64,000 bases of DNA from Sulfobacillus benefaciens. Its GTDB lineage: Bacteria; Bacillota; Sulfobacillia; Sulfobacillales; Sulfobacillaceae. Below the pieces are notes generated by a model. The model was not told the DNA's origin. It worked only from the letters and a program-made list of their open reading frames with translations, and searched no databases. The stretch lies in contig PXYW01000012.1 in the NCBI GenBank assembly GCA_003023695.1, forward strand, positions 1-64,000, written 5' to 3'. The translations under genes and the position numbers were made by a program. Every line of letters starts with the position of its first letter. Positions within the stretch are counted from its first letter, which is position 1. This document shows positions 41,419 through 49,496 of this stretch, piece after piece.

Positions 41419-42621
41419 ATGGCCGATCAATTTTCCAGCGAAAAGCTTAACCCCAAATTAACCCGACGTCGGGTTTTGAAATATGGCATGGGTTCGACCG
41501 CGGGGATTTTAGGTGCCGGAACATTAGGCACGTTGTTGGCGGCTTGCGGCGTGACCTCAACTCCGTCGGCACCCAAAAGCACTGCCATTCCCAGCAACGG
41601 CGATGCAATAGCCATGTCGCAATTAGTGGCTGATGCCAAAAAAGAGGGGCATCTCACAGTGATTGCGCTCCCTCCTGACTGGGCCAATTATGGACAAATT
41701 ATTAGCACCTATCAAACAAAATACGGTATCCCGATCAATAGCCAAGCACCCGACGATTCCTCTTCCCAAGAATTGCAGGCGGTCACTACATACAAAAATA
41801 CCGCCAGCTTAGAGCCCGATGCCGTTGATGTGGGACCGTCGTTTGCTGCGCAAGGAAAAACCGAAGGCCTTTGGGCTCCATACAAAAATACCCATTGGGA
41901 CACTATCCCAGCCAATCTTAAAGATCCCGACGGCTATTGGTGCGGCGATTACTATGGTGTTGTAGCCTTTGGCGCCAACCGTGATATTGTTAAAAATATG
42001 CCCGAAGATTGGTCGGATTTGCTAAAGCCCGAGTATCGCAATATGGTTTCCATTGATGGGGACCCGCGTACCGCGCAAGATGCCTTTATGGCGGTGTGGG
42101 GTGCCGCTTTGGCCAACGGCGGCTCCCTGGACGATATCACCCCCGGAATTGACTTTTTCCAAGAACTCAAACAACGCGGAAACTTCATTCCTGTGGATAA
42201 CTACCCGGCAAACATTTCCAAAGGCACCACCCCCATTGCTCTTAAATGGGACTATCTGCTTATCGGATATAAGGAAGAGTGGGCTGGCAATCCTCCTATC
42301 ACCGTAGTGGTTCCGCCCTCCGGCGTTATTGGCGGGTTTTATTGCCAGGCCATTAGCCGATACTCATATCATCCTTATGCAGCGCGGCTGTGGGAAGAAT
42401 TTTTGTACTCCGATGAAGGACAGCTCTTATATCTCCAAGGGTTTGCGCATCCGGTACGGTATAACGACCTGGCAAAACAAGGAAAAATTCCTCCGGCATT
42501 GGCAGCCAAACTGCCGCCAGCGTCAGCTTATGCCAAAGCCCAATTTCCAACGGTTGCGCAAACCAACAAAGCGGCTAAAATTGTACAAGCACAGTGGGGA
42601 CCAAAAGTGGTCGGTTCATAA
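41419..42621 (+). CDS. ABC importer substrate-binding lipoprotein (family 1, Tat-type signal)
   Basis: 400 residues from ATG 41419, preceded by AAGGAGG. The signal has twin arginines, LTRRRVLKYGMG, and a lipobox LLAACG with Cys near 44, so it is probably exported folded and lipid-anchored. The body (ADAKKEGHLTVIALPPDW, GCGDYYG-like aromatic region, AARLWEEFLYSDEGQLLYLQG) fits the family of iron, putrescine, 2-aminoethylphosphonate and thiamine binding proteins. With two phosphodiesterases and a phosphatase adjacent, a phosphorus-containing ligand is favoured, but polyamine or metal cannot be excluded. Confidence 0.85.
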   Translation: MADQFSSEKLNPKLTRRRVLKYGMGSTAGILGAGTLGTLLAACGVTSTPSAPKSTAIPSNGDAIAMSQLVADAKKEGHLTVIALPPDWANYGQIISTYQTKYGIPINSQAPDDSSSQELQAVTTYKNTASLEPDAVDVGPSFAAQGKTEGLWAPYKNTHWDTIPANLKDPDGYWCGDYYGVVAFGANRDIVKNMPEDWSDLLKPEYRNMVSIDGDPRTAQDAFMAVWGAALANGGSLDDITPGIDFFQELKQRGNFIPVDNYPANISKGTTPIALKWDYLLIGYKEEWAGNPPITVVVPPSGVIGGFYCQAISRYSYHPYAARLWEEFLYSDEGQLLYLQGFAHPVRYNDLAKQGKIPPALAAKLPPASAYAKAQFPTVAQTNKAAKIVQAQWGPKVVGS

Positions 42622-42651
42622 GAACGCATGGGTAAAAGGAGGGCTACATTG

Positions 42652-43542
42652 ATGACGGAAGTCGCGATAGCCACAAAAGCCCCCCGGCTAAACCGCGCTG
42701 CCCGTATTTGGACGATGGGTGTGTGGTTTTTGCCTTTCGGATTGTTTGCCGTACTATTCTTGTTCTTGCCTTCAATTGGCCTGTTCGTCGGCAGCCTAAC
42801 CGGAGGGCCTCACGGCCTCACGTTAGACAACTTCGGCCAACTGTTTCAAAGTCAATACTTAGATGCCTACAAGGTCAGTGTGGAATTGAGCGCCGCTACC
42901 GCCGTCATTGGGGCGGTAGTGGGCGTAGTGTTGGCATGGGCTATGGTGGGCGGCGGATTGCCTCGCTTTCTCCGCCCTTTCTTTCTCACCTTCTCCGGCG
43001 TAGCATCCAACTTCGCCGGCATCCCCCTTGCCTTTGCTTTCACAGCGAGTTTAGGTCCCGTGGGAATGGTTACTCTATTTCTTAGCCATCACTTGGGACT
43101 CAACCTATATCAATCCGGTTTTAGTCTGTTTGGTTTTAGTGGTTTAGTCATTACCTATTTATATTTCCAAATTCCGCTAATGGTCCTGCTAATGGTTCCT
43201 GCCTTGGATAACATGAGTCGGTGGGGAGAGGCGGCCATGAATCTAGGAGCCAGCCCTTGGCAATTTTGGTGGCATATTGGCCTGCCTATTTTGCGATTGC
43301 CTTTGTTAGGTGCTACGCTGCTGCTATTTGGCAATAGCTTCGGTGCCTATGCGACTGCATATGCCCTAACTTCAGGTATGATAAATCTAGTTCCCATCGT
43401 AATCGGACAGGAACTGAGCGGCAATGTGGTTTTTAGTCCTAATTTGGCTGATGCACTCGCCGTCGGTATGATCTTGATTATGATTACCATTTTTGCCATC
43501 TATTTAATCACGAACCGTAATGTTGTGAGGTGGCAGCGATGA
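42652..43542 (+). CDS. ABC importer permease, first subunit
   Basis: 296 residues from ATG 42652 with AAAAGGAGG upstream (TTG 42649 is an alternative). Six hydrophobic helices and the binding-protein-dependent EAA loop (MNLGASPWQFWWHIGLPILR) that docks on the ATPase. It belongs to the PotB/PhnU-type group. It follows the binding protein gene by 30 bases and overlaps the second permease by four (ATGA). Confidence 0.88.
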   Translation: MTEVAIATKAPRLNRAARIWTMGVWFLPFGLFAVLFLFLPSIGLFVGSLTGGPHGLTLDNFGQLFQSQYLDAYKVSVELSAATAVIGAVVGVVLAWAMVGGGLPRFLRPFFLTFSGVASNFAGIPLAFAFTASLGPVGMVTLFLSHHLGLNLYQSGFSLFGFSGLVITYLYFQIPLMVLLMVPALDNMSRWGEAAMNLGASPWQFWWHIGLPILRLPLLGATLLLFGNSFGAYATAYALTSGMINLVPIVIGQELSGNVVFSPNLADALAVGMILIMITIFAIYLITNRNVVRWQR

Positions 43543-44312
43543 AAGGATCCCGAGGATGGTCGTTCATTGTCGCCGTGGTGGGCTTTCTCTATTTTATCGT
43601 TCCGTTGATTGCCACGGCCCAATTTAGCATTCAAGAAGGACCTGCTAAGCCTTTTTGGGCAGCCTACACAAGCATCCTGACTTCACCATCGTTTTGGGCC
43701 AGCCTCCGACTGTCGTTATTCATGGCGTTAGCCGCTGTCGTGATCGGCCTGGTAATCATCGTACCTGCGGCCTACTGGGCATTTTTGCGGGTGCCACGGA
43801 TGCAAGCATGGGTCGAATTTGTCAGCATCCTCCCATTTGTGGTGCCCCCCATCGTATTGGTGTTGGGACTCGTCCATCTTTATGGGAATGGCTATGGCCC
43901 ACTTTCTGCCCGCCCCGTCATGTTGATGGCCGCCTACGGAGTTGTTTCCCTCCCGTATTTGTACCGATCCGTCGATAATGGCCTGCGCTCAATGGATGTT
44001 CGCGCGCTTACCGAAGCCGCATTGGGACTAGGATCCTCCTGGCCACGAGTCATGTTTCAGGTGGTATTGCCCAATCTGCGCACAGCGCTATTAGGGGGAA
44101 CCTTCTTAGTGTTTGCCTTAATCATGGGTGAATATGCCATATCAAGCATGCTAGGCTTCAATACCTTTGGAGTCTACATGTTGCTTACCGGACAAACCCG
44201 GGCGCACGCTGCGGCAGCCTTGGCGTTAATTAGTTTTGCCTTAGTCTGGTTATTGGTCGGCGTTATGCAAGCGGTCAATCGGGGCAATGTGACCATTGGC
44301 GGTTCACGATAA
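43539..44312 (+). CDS. ABC importer permease, second subunit
   Basis: 257 residues from ATG 43539, overlapping the stop of the first permease (ATGA), with GAGGTGG upstream. Six hydrophobic helices; EAA loop as ALTEAALGLGSSWPRVMFQVVLP. PotC/PhnV-type partner of the first permease. The ATPase gene follows after 38 bases. Confidence 0.88.
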   Translation: MKGSRGWSFIVAVVGFLYFIVPLIATAQFSIQEGPAKPFWAAYTSILTSPSFWASLRLSLFMALAAVVIGLVIIVPAAYWAFLRVPRMQAWVEFVSILPFVVPPIVLVLGLVHLYGNGYGPLSARPVMLMAAYGVVSLPYLYRSVDNGLRSMDVRALTEAALGLGSSWPRVMFQVVLPNLRTALLGGTFLVFALIMGEYAISSMLGFNTFGVYMLLTGQTRAHAAAALALISFALVWLLVGVMQAVNRGNVTIGGSR

Positions 44313-44350
44313 TGTCGGACAACAAAAAATCTTGTTAACAGGAGACTCTT

Positions 44351-45415
44351 ATGGCCTTTCTTGATATCCAAAATGTCCATCGTCATTTTGGTTCGCAGCG
44401 CGCCGTAGATGGCGTCAGCATTGCCGTAGAACGCGGAGAGTTCATCAGCCTTCTAGGTCCCAGCGGAAGCGGCAAAACCACTTTACTCCGAATCGTTGCG
44501 GGCTTCGAGCACCCGGACTCAGGATCCATTGTGGTCGAAGGCGAAAATCTTACCCGCACTGCGCCGCAAAAGCGCAATATGGGTATGGTTTTTCAGTCCT
44601 ACGCGCTGTTTCCCAACATGACTGCAGCGGATAACGTGGCCTTTGGCCTGCGTACCCGCCATGTCCCGCAAGCCCAAATTCGACCCCGTGTCCAAGAACT
44701 GTTAACGTTAGTCGGTTTGGGCGAGAAAACCGAGCGGTATCCCCACCAATTATCGGGAGGAGAGCAACAGCGCGTCGCACTCGCCCGTGCGCTGGCTCCC
44801 AACCCACGTGTACTGTTGCTGGATGAACCACTATCCGCCCTCGATGCGCGGATCCGCGTTTCGCTTCGCGCAGAAATTCGACGCATTCAGCGCACCTTGC
44901 ACATCACCACCTTATATGTTACCCACGACCAGGAAGAAGCGTTGGCAATGTCAGACCGCGTCGTGGTATTTAATCAAGGTCGGGCTGAACAAATAGGCAC
45001 GCCGGAAGAAATTTACGACCAACCCGCCACATCGTTCGTGTCCAGCTTCGTTGGCACCACCAACCGCCTTCGTGCTGAGGTTACCAACCCTTCTCAGGGC
45101 CTTTGCCTGGTGGGGGATCAAACCGTACGAGTCAATCAGCTTCCTGAGTCTACTAATTCCGGAGCCACCGTGGAATTGTGGATTAGGCCTGAACGCATTC
45201 ATTTAACTGCGCAAGGATCCGAGGAAACCAATCAATTAACCGGCACCGTCGAAGACGCAATGTTTCTCGGTGCCCGCATTGGTATGCGTATGGTGGTCGG
45301 AGATCAATCAATCATGGTGGATTTGCCCCGAGATCCCGGAAGACCCACTCCTAGACCCGGAGATTCCGTTTCTGTCCACTTTTCGCCCAACCTTACGGTT
45401 ACTACCCTAAAATAG
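44351..45415 (+). CDS. ABC importer ATPase (PotA/FbpC-like)
   Basis: 354 residues. Walker A GPSGSGKTTLL, Q-loop VFQSYALFPNM, signature LSGGEQQRVALARAL, Walker B RVLLLDEPLSALD and H-loop VTHDQEEALAMSD, followed by a C-terminal TOBE domain (ELWIRPERIHL, VHFSPNLTVT). This architecture is the CUT1/spermidine-iron-phosphonate ATPase type. ATG 44351 has CAGGAGA upstream. Last gene of the operon, 30 bases before a terminator. Confidence 0.92.
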   Translation: MAFLDIQNVHRHFGSQRAVDGVSIAVERGEFISLLGPSGSGKTTLLRIVAGFEHPDSGSIVVEGENLTRTAPQKRNMGMVFQSYALFPNMTAADNVAFGLRTRHVPQAQIRPRVQELLTLVGLGEKTERYPHQLSGGEQQRVALARALAPNPRVLLLDEPLSALDARIRVSLRAEIRRIQRTLHITTLYVTHDQEEALAMSDRVVVFNQGRAEQIGTPEEIYDQPATSFVSSFVGTTNRLRAEVTNPSQGLCLVGDQTVRVNQLPESTNSGATVELWIRPERIHLTAQGSEETNQLTGTVEDAMFLGARIGMRMVVGDQSIMVDLPRDPGRPTPRPGDSVSVHFSPNLTVTTLK

Positions 45416-45417
45416 CA

Positions 45418-45460
45418 GCAAGTGGCGCATCCCAATCAAGGATCCGCCACTTGCTCTTTT
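45418..45460. terminator. Bidirectional terminator
   Basis: GCAAGTGGCG (45418-45427) pairs with CGCCACTTGC (45445-45454). T-rich tails on both sides (TCTTTT on plus; TATTTTAG on minus). Ends both the ABC operon and the converging APC permease gene. Confidence 0.85.
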
Positions 45461-45474
45461 CCTACGATCTCCCG

Positions 45475-46998
45475 TTATTCGTCTGCCACAATTTCCTCGT
45501 CGAGTGAGAATTCACCATGCTGTAATATCGCAGGGCCTTTGAAATGATAACGGACCTTTAAGAGATACCAAGGAACCAAAACTGCCAATACAATCACAAG
45601 CACAACCGGGGTGTAGTTAAAATTCGCCAACGTAATCGGGCGCACCACCGGCAACGAAAACAGGATGCAAATAAACACCACCCAAGCGACAGCTAAGACA
45701 CCTATCGGACGGCTGAAACGCCCTAAATTCCACGGCCCAGGAATAAACCGCTCTTTGTAAATCAGCTTTAAAAATGCCGGGGCGACGTACGAAATGAAAA
45801 GCCCAATGACCCCAATCGAAGTCACCGCAGAATACACCACACTGCTCCACAAAGCGGGAACCGCAAGCAAAAACGCCAGCACAACCGCAAGCCAAATTGC
45901 GTTATGCGGTGATCGGATGTGATTTAATTTGCGCAATTGATTAGAGGCTGGCAGCCCGTGATCCCGAGCAAATGCATAAATCATTCGCGAATTGGCCGTA
46001 ACCGATGACATCCCACAGAAAAACATGGCGACCAGTGCGATGATGAATAGCAAAGTTCCCCCGGCGGATCCTAGTCGGGAAGTAAATACGTAGAGCACAG
46101 GATTTGCAGCTGCTAATGTCTTTGGCAACGACGGAATAGCGGCAACCATCCCTAGTAACAAAATGTAGCCAACGATGCCCGATATGGCGACTGACAACAC
46201 AATGCCCCACGACGGTGCGTTGGATGCGCCAATCGTTTCTTCAGACATATGGGCGGAGGCATCGAAACCGGTAATAGTATAAGACGCCAACAGTAGTCCA
46301 ATTAAAAATCCATACCACGGAGAAAAACCGGTTTGGGTTTGTACCCGATGAAAAATAAACGCCCATACATCAGGATGGTGAGGTGCTAAGAATACCAAAG
46401 CCCCGACAATGAGCAAAGCACCGCCGATGTGCCACCACACACTGACATCATTTAGGATAGCCACCACACGCACTCCATTGATATTCAAAAACGCGTGGGC
46501 CAAAAGCAATACAGCGTAAATGGCCAAGGTGGCCACTGCTCCGGCTTGGCCCGCTACTGGAAAGTGAGGAGCATATTGATTAATTAGGGCGTCGATAAAA
46601 ATTGCCAAACCATAATCGATTCCCGCAGTGATGGCCACTTGGCCAATTAGATTAAACCAGCCGGTAAACCACCCCCAACCCGCACCTCCCAGCATGCTGG
46701 ACCAAAAATATAGTCCTCCAGTGGTAGGATAGGCTGAAGCCGTCTCCGCCATATTGAGTGCCACGAATAGCACAAAGATTGTTACAATAGGCCATCCATA
46801 GGCTGCAGCGGCTGGACCCGACGCTGAGAGCCCAAAGGCAAACAAGGTCAAGGGCCCACTCAAAATGGAGATGATAGTAAATGAAATAGCGAAATTGGAA
46901 AATCCGCCCATGGTCCGGTACAGCTCTTGCAAGTATCCGAACCGCTTCAGCTCTTGCTCGTCATGTTTAATAATGTCCTGTTCGGCTCTCGTTTTCAC
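45475..46998 (-). CDS. APC-superfamily amino acid/GABA-type permease
   Basis: 507 residues from GTG 46998, with AGGAGGG six bases upstream. About 12 helices. FGYLQELYRTMGGFSNFAISFTIIS at the N-terminus, AYPTTGGLYFWSSMLGG and the SYTITGFDASAHMSEETIGAS loop (quoted in parts) are typical of the amino acid/choline/GABA permease group (UgaE/BAT1-like). Substrate is likely an amino acid, GABA or an amine; the glutamylation operon at 34-38 kb would be a logical consumer, though it is not adjacent. Transcribed alone, divergent from a HAD gene. Confidence 0.88.
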   Translation of the reverse strand: MKTRAEQDIIKHDEQELKRFGYLQELYRTMGGFSNFAISFTIISILSGPLTLFAFGLSASGPAAAAYGWPIVTIFVLFVALNMAETASAYPTTGGLYFWSSMLGGAGWGWFTGWFNLIGQVAITAGIDYGLAIFIDALINQYAPHFPVAGQAGAVATLAIYAVLLLAHAFLNINGVRVVAILNDVSVWWHIGGALLIVGALVFLAPHHPDVWAFIFHRVQTQTGFSPWYGFLIGLLLASYTITGFDASAHMSEETIGASNAPSWGIVLSVAISGIVGYILLLGMVAAIPSLPKTLAAANPVLYVFTSRLGSAGGTLLFIIALVAMFFCGMSSVTANSRMIYAFARDHGLPASNQLRKLNHIRSPHNAIWLAVVLAFLLAVPALWSSVVYSAVTSIGVIGLFISYVAPAFLKLIYKERFIPGPWNLGRFSRPIGVLAVAWVVFICILFSLPVVRPITLANFNYTPVVLVIVLAVLVPWYLLKVRYHFKGPAILQHGEFSLDEEIVADE

Positions 46999-47096
46999 AT
47001 GCAACCCTCCTGCCACCGTTTATGGAGTATTTACCCGATATTGCAGAACCAATTCTGTGCGATTACCATGGTAAGGAAGCTAATTCGTAGGACTTT

Positions 47097-47131
47097 TAGA
47101 ATTCATCACGATAATACGTCAGTGAATTCTA
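47097..47131. promoter_or_regulatory. Inverted repeat in divergent promoter region
   Basis: Perfect 9-bp arms TAGAATTCA (47097-47105) and TGAATTCTA (47123-47131), 17 bases apart, between the APC permease and a HAD phosphatase. Possible operator shared by the two genes. Confidence 0.4.
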
Positions 47132-47202
47132 TCAGTTTATGACATTTTAACGGAAATTTTTCGATTTTACCATCATTAAATCAAAAAATTTTGGAGGCCA
47201 AT

Positions 47203-48156
47203 ATGAGCCATTATCGTCCTTGGGGGATGTTGCAGATCCGCGATTCAATTCCTACACTGCGGCATATTCAGTTTATCGTATTTGATGTGGACGGGGTTTT
47301 GGTAGATGCAGGCCAATCCTACCCGCTCTCTATCGTAAGCGCCGTAACCTATTACAAAAGGTCTTTGCCCGGCATCGCAGCCAAACCTCAAGACTGTGAC
47401 GTGACGCTTGATGACATCCCGTTATTTAAGGCAGCAGGAGGATTCAACGACGAATGGGATCTCACCTACGCTGCCTGCCTATGGGTTACTTGGTGTCACT
47501 TTTATCATGATGCCCCAAGCTTGGCGAAATTCATCCAGGCTTTGTCTTGGGCTGGTGGCGGTATCAAAGGTGTCCATAAGGTGATTCCAGAGACAAAGGT
47601 GCTCATAAATCAATGGTGCTCATACCGCACAATTGCGCAAATTGCCCAAGAGTATTATGCTGGCTCTCAATTGTGTTCCACCCTCTTCGGAGCTGCCCCC
47701 ATTGTTCACGGCCTCGAAGGATTCCACCATCTAGAACAGGATTTGGTGCCGCCGCCTTTACTCGACCCATGGAAAGACCGTATCGCCATTTATACGGGAC
47801 GCAATAGAGCTGAGACTCAATTAGTGTTGAATAGAGCGGGTCTAGCAAAGTTGTTTCCCGACAATAGGAAAATCACGTCAGACTCTGGATGCATAAAGCC
47901 TAACCCAGAAGGTCTAGAACTTCTGTTGCCCATGACGGCCGGTAATCAAGTTGTCTTTATAGGAGATACATTAGATGACTTGCGCACGGTACAAAACTTT
48001 CGGCAGCAACATCCCCAGGGACCCGACCTGCTCTTTGTAGGGGTCGCAGGGGGATCTATGGGTGACCAAAGTACAACCCTATTTTTGGAGCATGAGGCCG
48101 ACATCATCACCCCTAGTGCCGCGGCGTTTCTCACAGCAATCGCAGATTGGGTCTAG
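47203..48156 (+). CDS. HAD-superfamily hydrolase (TIGR01548-like)
   Basis: 317 residues from ATG 47203, GGAGG upstream. Motif I FDVDGVLVDAGQSYPLSI, GGFNDEWDLTYA, motif II AIYTGRNRAETQ, Lys in CIKPNPEGL and motif III VVFIGDTLDDLRT. The 'SY' after motif I and the GGFND-W segment match the HAD subfamily found with histidinol-phosphate-type enzymes, but this protein is longer than usual, with an insert around residues 95-175 between motif I and II. Substrate unknown. It converges on the CoxG gene with a terminator between. Confidence 0.78.
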   Translation: MSHYRPWGMLQIRDSIPTLRHIQFIVFDVDGVLVDAGQSYPLSIVSAVTYYKRSLPGIAAKPQDCDVTLDDIPLFKAAGGFNDEWDLTYAACLWVTWCHFYHDAPSLAKFIQALSWAGGGIKGVHKVIPETKVLINQWCSYRTIAQIAQEYYAGSQLCSTLFGAAPIVHGLEGFHHLEQDLVPPPLLDPWKDRIAIYTGRNRAETQLVLNRAGLAKLFPDNRKITSDSGCIKPNPEGLELLLPMTAGNQVVFIGDTLDDLRTVQNFRQQHPQGPDLLFVGVAGGSMGDQSTTLFLEHEADIITPSAAAFLTAIADWV

Positions 48157-48162
48157 CACCGG

Positions 48163-48188
48163 GGCAGTCGGACAAAAACCCGACTGCC
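48163..48188. terminator. Terminator between HAD gene and the molybdenum hydroxylase operon
   Basis: GGCAGTCGG (48163-48171) pairs with CCGACTGCC (48180-48188); TTAATTT follows on the plus strand. It lies between converging stops and also marks the end of the nine-gene minus-strand unit, though on that side there is no T-run. Confidence 0.7.
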
Positions 48189-48635
48189 TTAATTTGCTAC
48201 CTTTTCCGCCTCTTTTGCCATAGCCGAAAAAAATTGCCCGATAATGATATTTGCTACCCCTGAAAGCACCCGTTGCCCTACTCCTGCGATGGTGCCCCCG
48301 ACATTGGCATCGCCTTGATAGTGAAGATCCGAACCTTCCGGCGTCGAAGAGACGGTTACGGTCATGTTCACGTCTACAAAACCTCCAGGGCCTTGGCCGT
48401 GCATGCGCAATCGGTAGGATTCTCCGGGATGCATATCCTCCATCCTCATTTCTCCAGAGTACTTTCCTTTAATGGCCGCCACACCCATTTCCATTTCAGC
48501 ATGATAGCCCCCTTCCCCGTTAGGGGTAAGCGACTTCAATCCAGGCATAGTCCGAACCAACACTTCAGGATCGATTAACAATTCGTAGGCTTGGAAGGGC
48601 CCTACCGCCAGAATTTTGTGACCATCCAATTTCAT
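48189..48635 (-). CDS. CoxG-like SRPBCC-domain protein (second paralogue)
   Basis: 148 residues. Same motifs as the first copy: MPGLKSLTP, MGVAAIKGKYSGEMRMEDM, MHGQGPGGFVDVNM, GVGQRVLSGVANIIIGQFF, AMAKEA. Last gene of the nine-gene operon whose first genes encode a CoxMSL-type hydroxylase, its usual context. CoxG is believed to link such enzymes to membrane quinones. It begins 28 bases after the PaaX gene stop. Confidence 0.88.
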   Translation of the reverse strand: MKLDGHKILAVGPFQAYELLIDPEVLVRTMPGLKSLTPNGEGGYHAEMEMGVAAIKGKYSGEMRMEDMHPGESYRLRMHGQGPGGFVDVNMTVTVSSTPEGSDLHYQGDANVGGTIAGVGQRVLSGVANIIIGQFFSAMAKEAEKVAN

Positions 48636-48663
48636 CTGGTATCATCTCCGTGCTATCCTAGAT

Positions 48664-49452
48664 TTACGGCTCAAACGCCGTACGAAAGAAACGGTCCGCC
48701 GCGGGACCCAGTGCTTCACGAAGATCTCGAAACAAGCGTCCCGCGGCATAACCAGCCCATTCGGCAGGCAACAGACTTTCTGGCAACTGCGGATCAATGT
48801 TGAAAAACTTGCGAAACTCATGCACGAGTTGAATGCGGTGAACAAACGCTTCGTTGTCACTCCAGTTCTGCACCTGTTCTTGCACTGGATGCCACTGCTC
48901 AATAAACTGCTCATACAAAAATCGGATCCTGTCCAGGTCCCAACAACGCTTGACTAGTTGATCCGAATCCCCTAAATGATCGGCCAAAAACACACTGGCT
49001 TCGTCCTGCCCCAGGTATTCGTCAATGATCGATTGCAGCATGGTCTCAATCGCATTAGGGGAAATCCAAGTTGATTGGGCAATTTGTCCCATCCCGTACC
49101 ACGCTAGTTCTTTTCGCAACTGATCACGCAGCGTACGACGGGTCTCTGCGACGGCGTATACAAATACCCGCCATTTGTTGTCCCACGGATGCGGTTCCGG
49201 GTAATACAGGCGATCGGTTCCATCCTTCAACCGGCGCAATCCTGCCCGCGAAAGAGTATAGTGGCTGTGTTTGCCAATGCGCGTCACCACGGCAACCCCT
49301 TTTTGCCGCATCCGCAACAATTCTGCGCGTACAGCTGTTTCAGTCACACCAAACTCGGCCATCAGCCGCACCAAACTTGATGCACGAATCGTTCCGCCAT
49401 GGTCCAGAATGTAATCTCCAAAGATGGTAAATATCAAGGATTGCGATCGCAA
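48664..49452 (-). CDS. PaaX-family transcriptional regulator
   Basis: 262 residues. N-terminal winged helix SLIFTIFGDYILDHGGTIRASSLVRLM and TETAVRAELLRMRQKG (fragments), the PaaX middle domain (WRVFVYAVAETRRTLRDQLRKELAWYGMGQIAQSTWISP in outline) and the C-terminal helical domain. PaaX repressors respond to aryl-CoA thioesters such as phenylacetyl-CoA. TTG 49452 has GGGGG seven bases upstream. It lies in the operon directly after the aryl-CoA ligase, so the ligase product is the natural candidate inducer. Confidence 0.88.
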   Translation of the reverse strand: MRSQSLIFTIFGDYILDHGGTIRASSLVRLMAEFGVTETAVRAELLRMRQKGVAVVTRIGKHSHYTLSRAGLRRLKDGTDRLYYPEPHPWDNKWRVFVYAVAETRRTLRDQLRKELAWYGMGQIAQSTWISPNAIETMLQSIIDEYLGQDEASVFLADHLGDSDQLVKRCWDLDRIRFLYEQFIEQWHPVQEQVQNWSDNEAFVHRIQLVHEFRKFFNIDPQLPESLLPAEWAGYAAGRLFRDLREALGPAADRFFRTAFEP

Positions 49453-49496
49453 TATCGTGCCCCCTAAAGGCTCTTAATGCGTTTCCTAGTTCTTAA

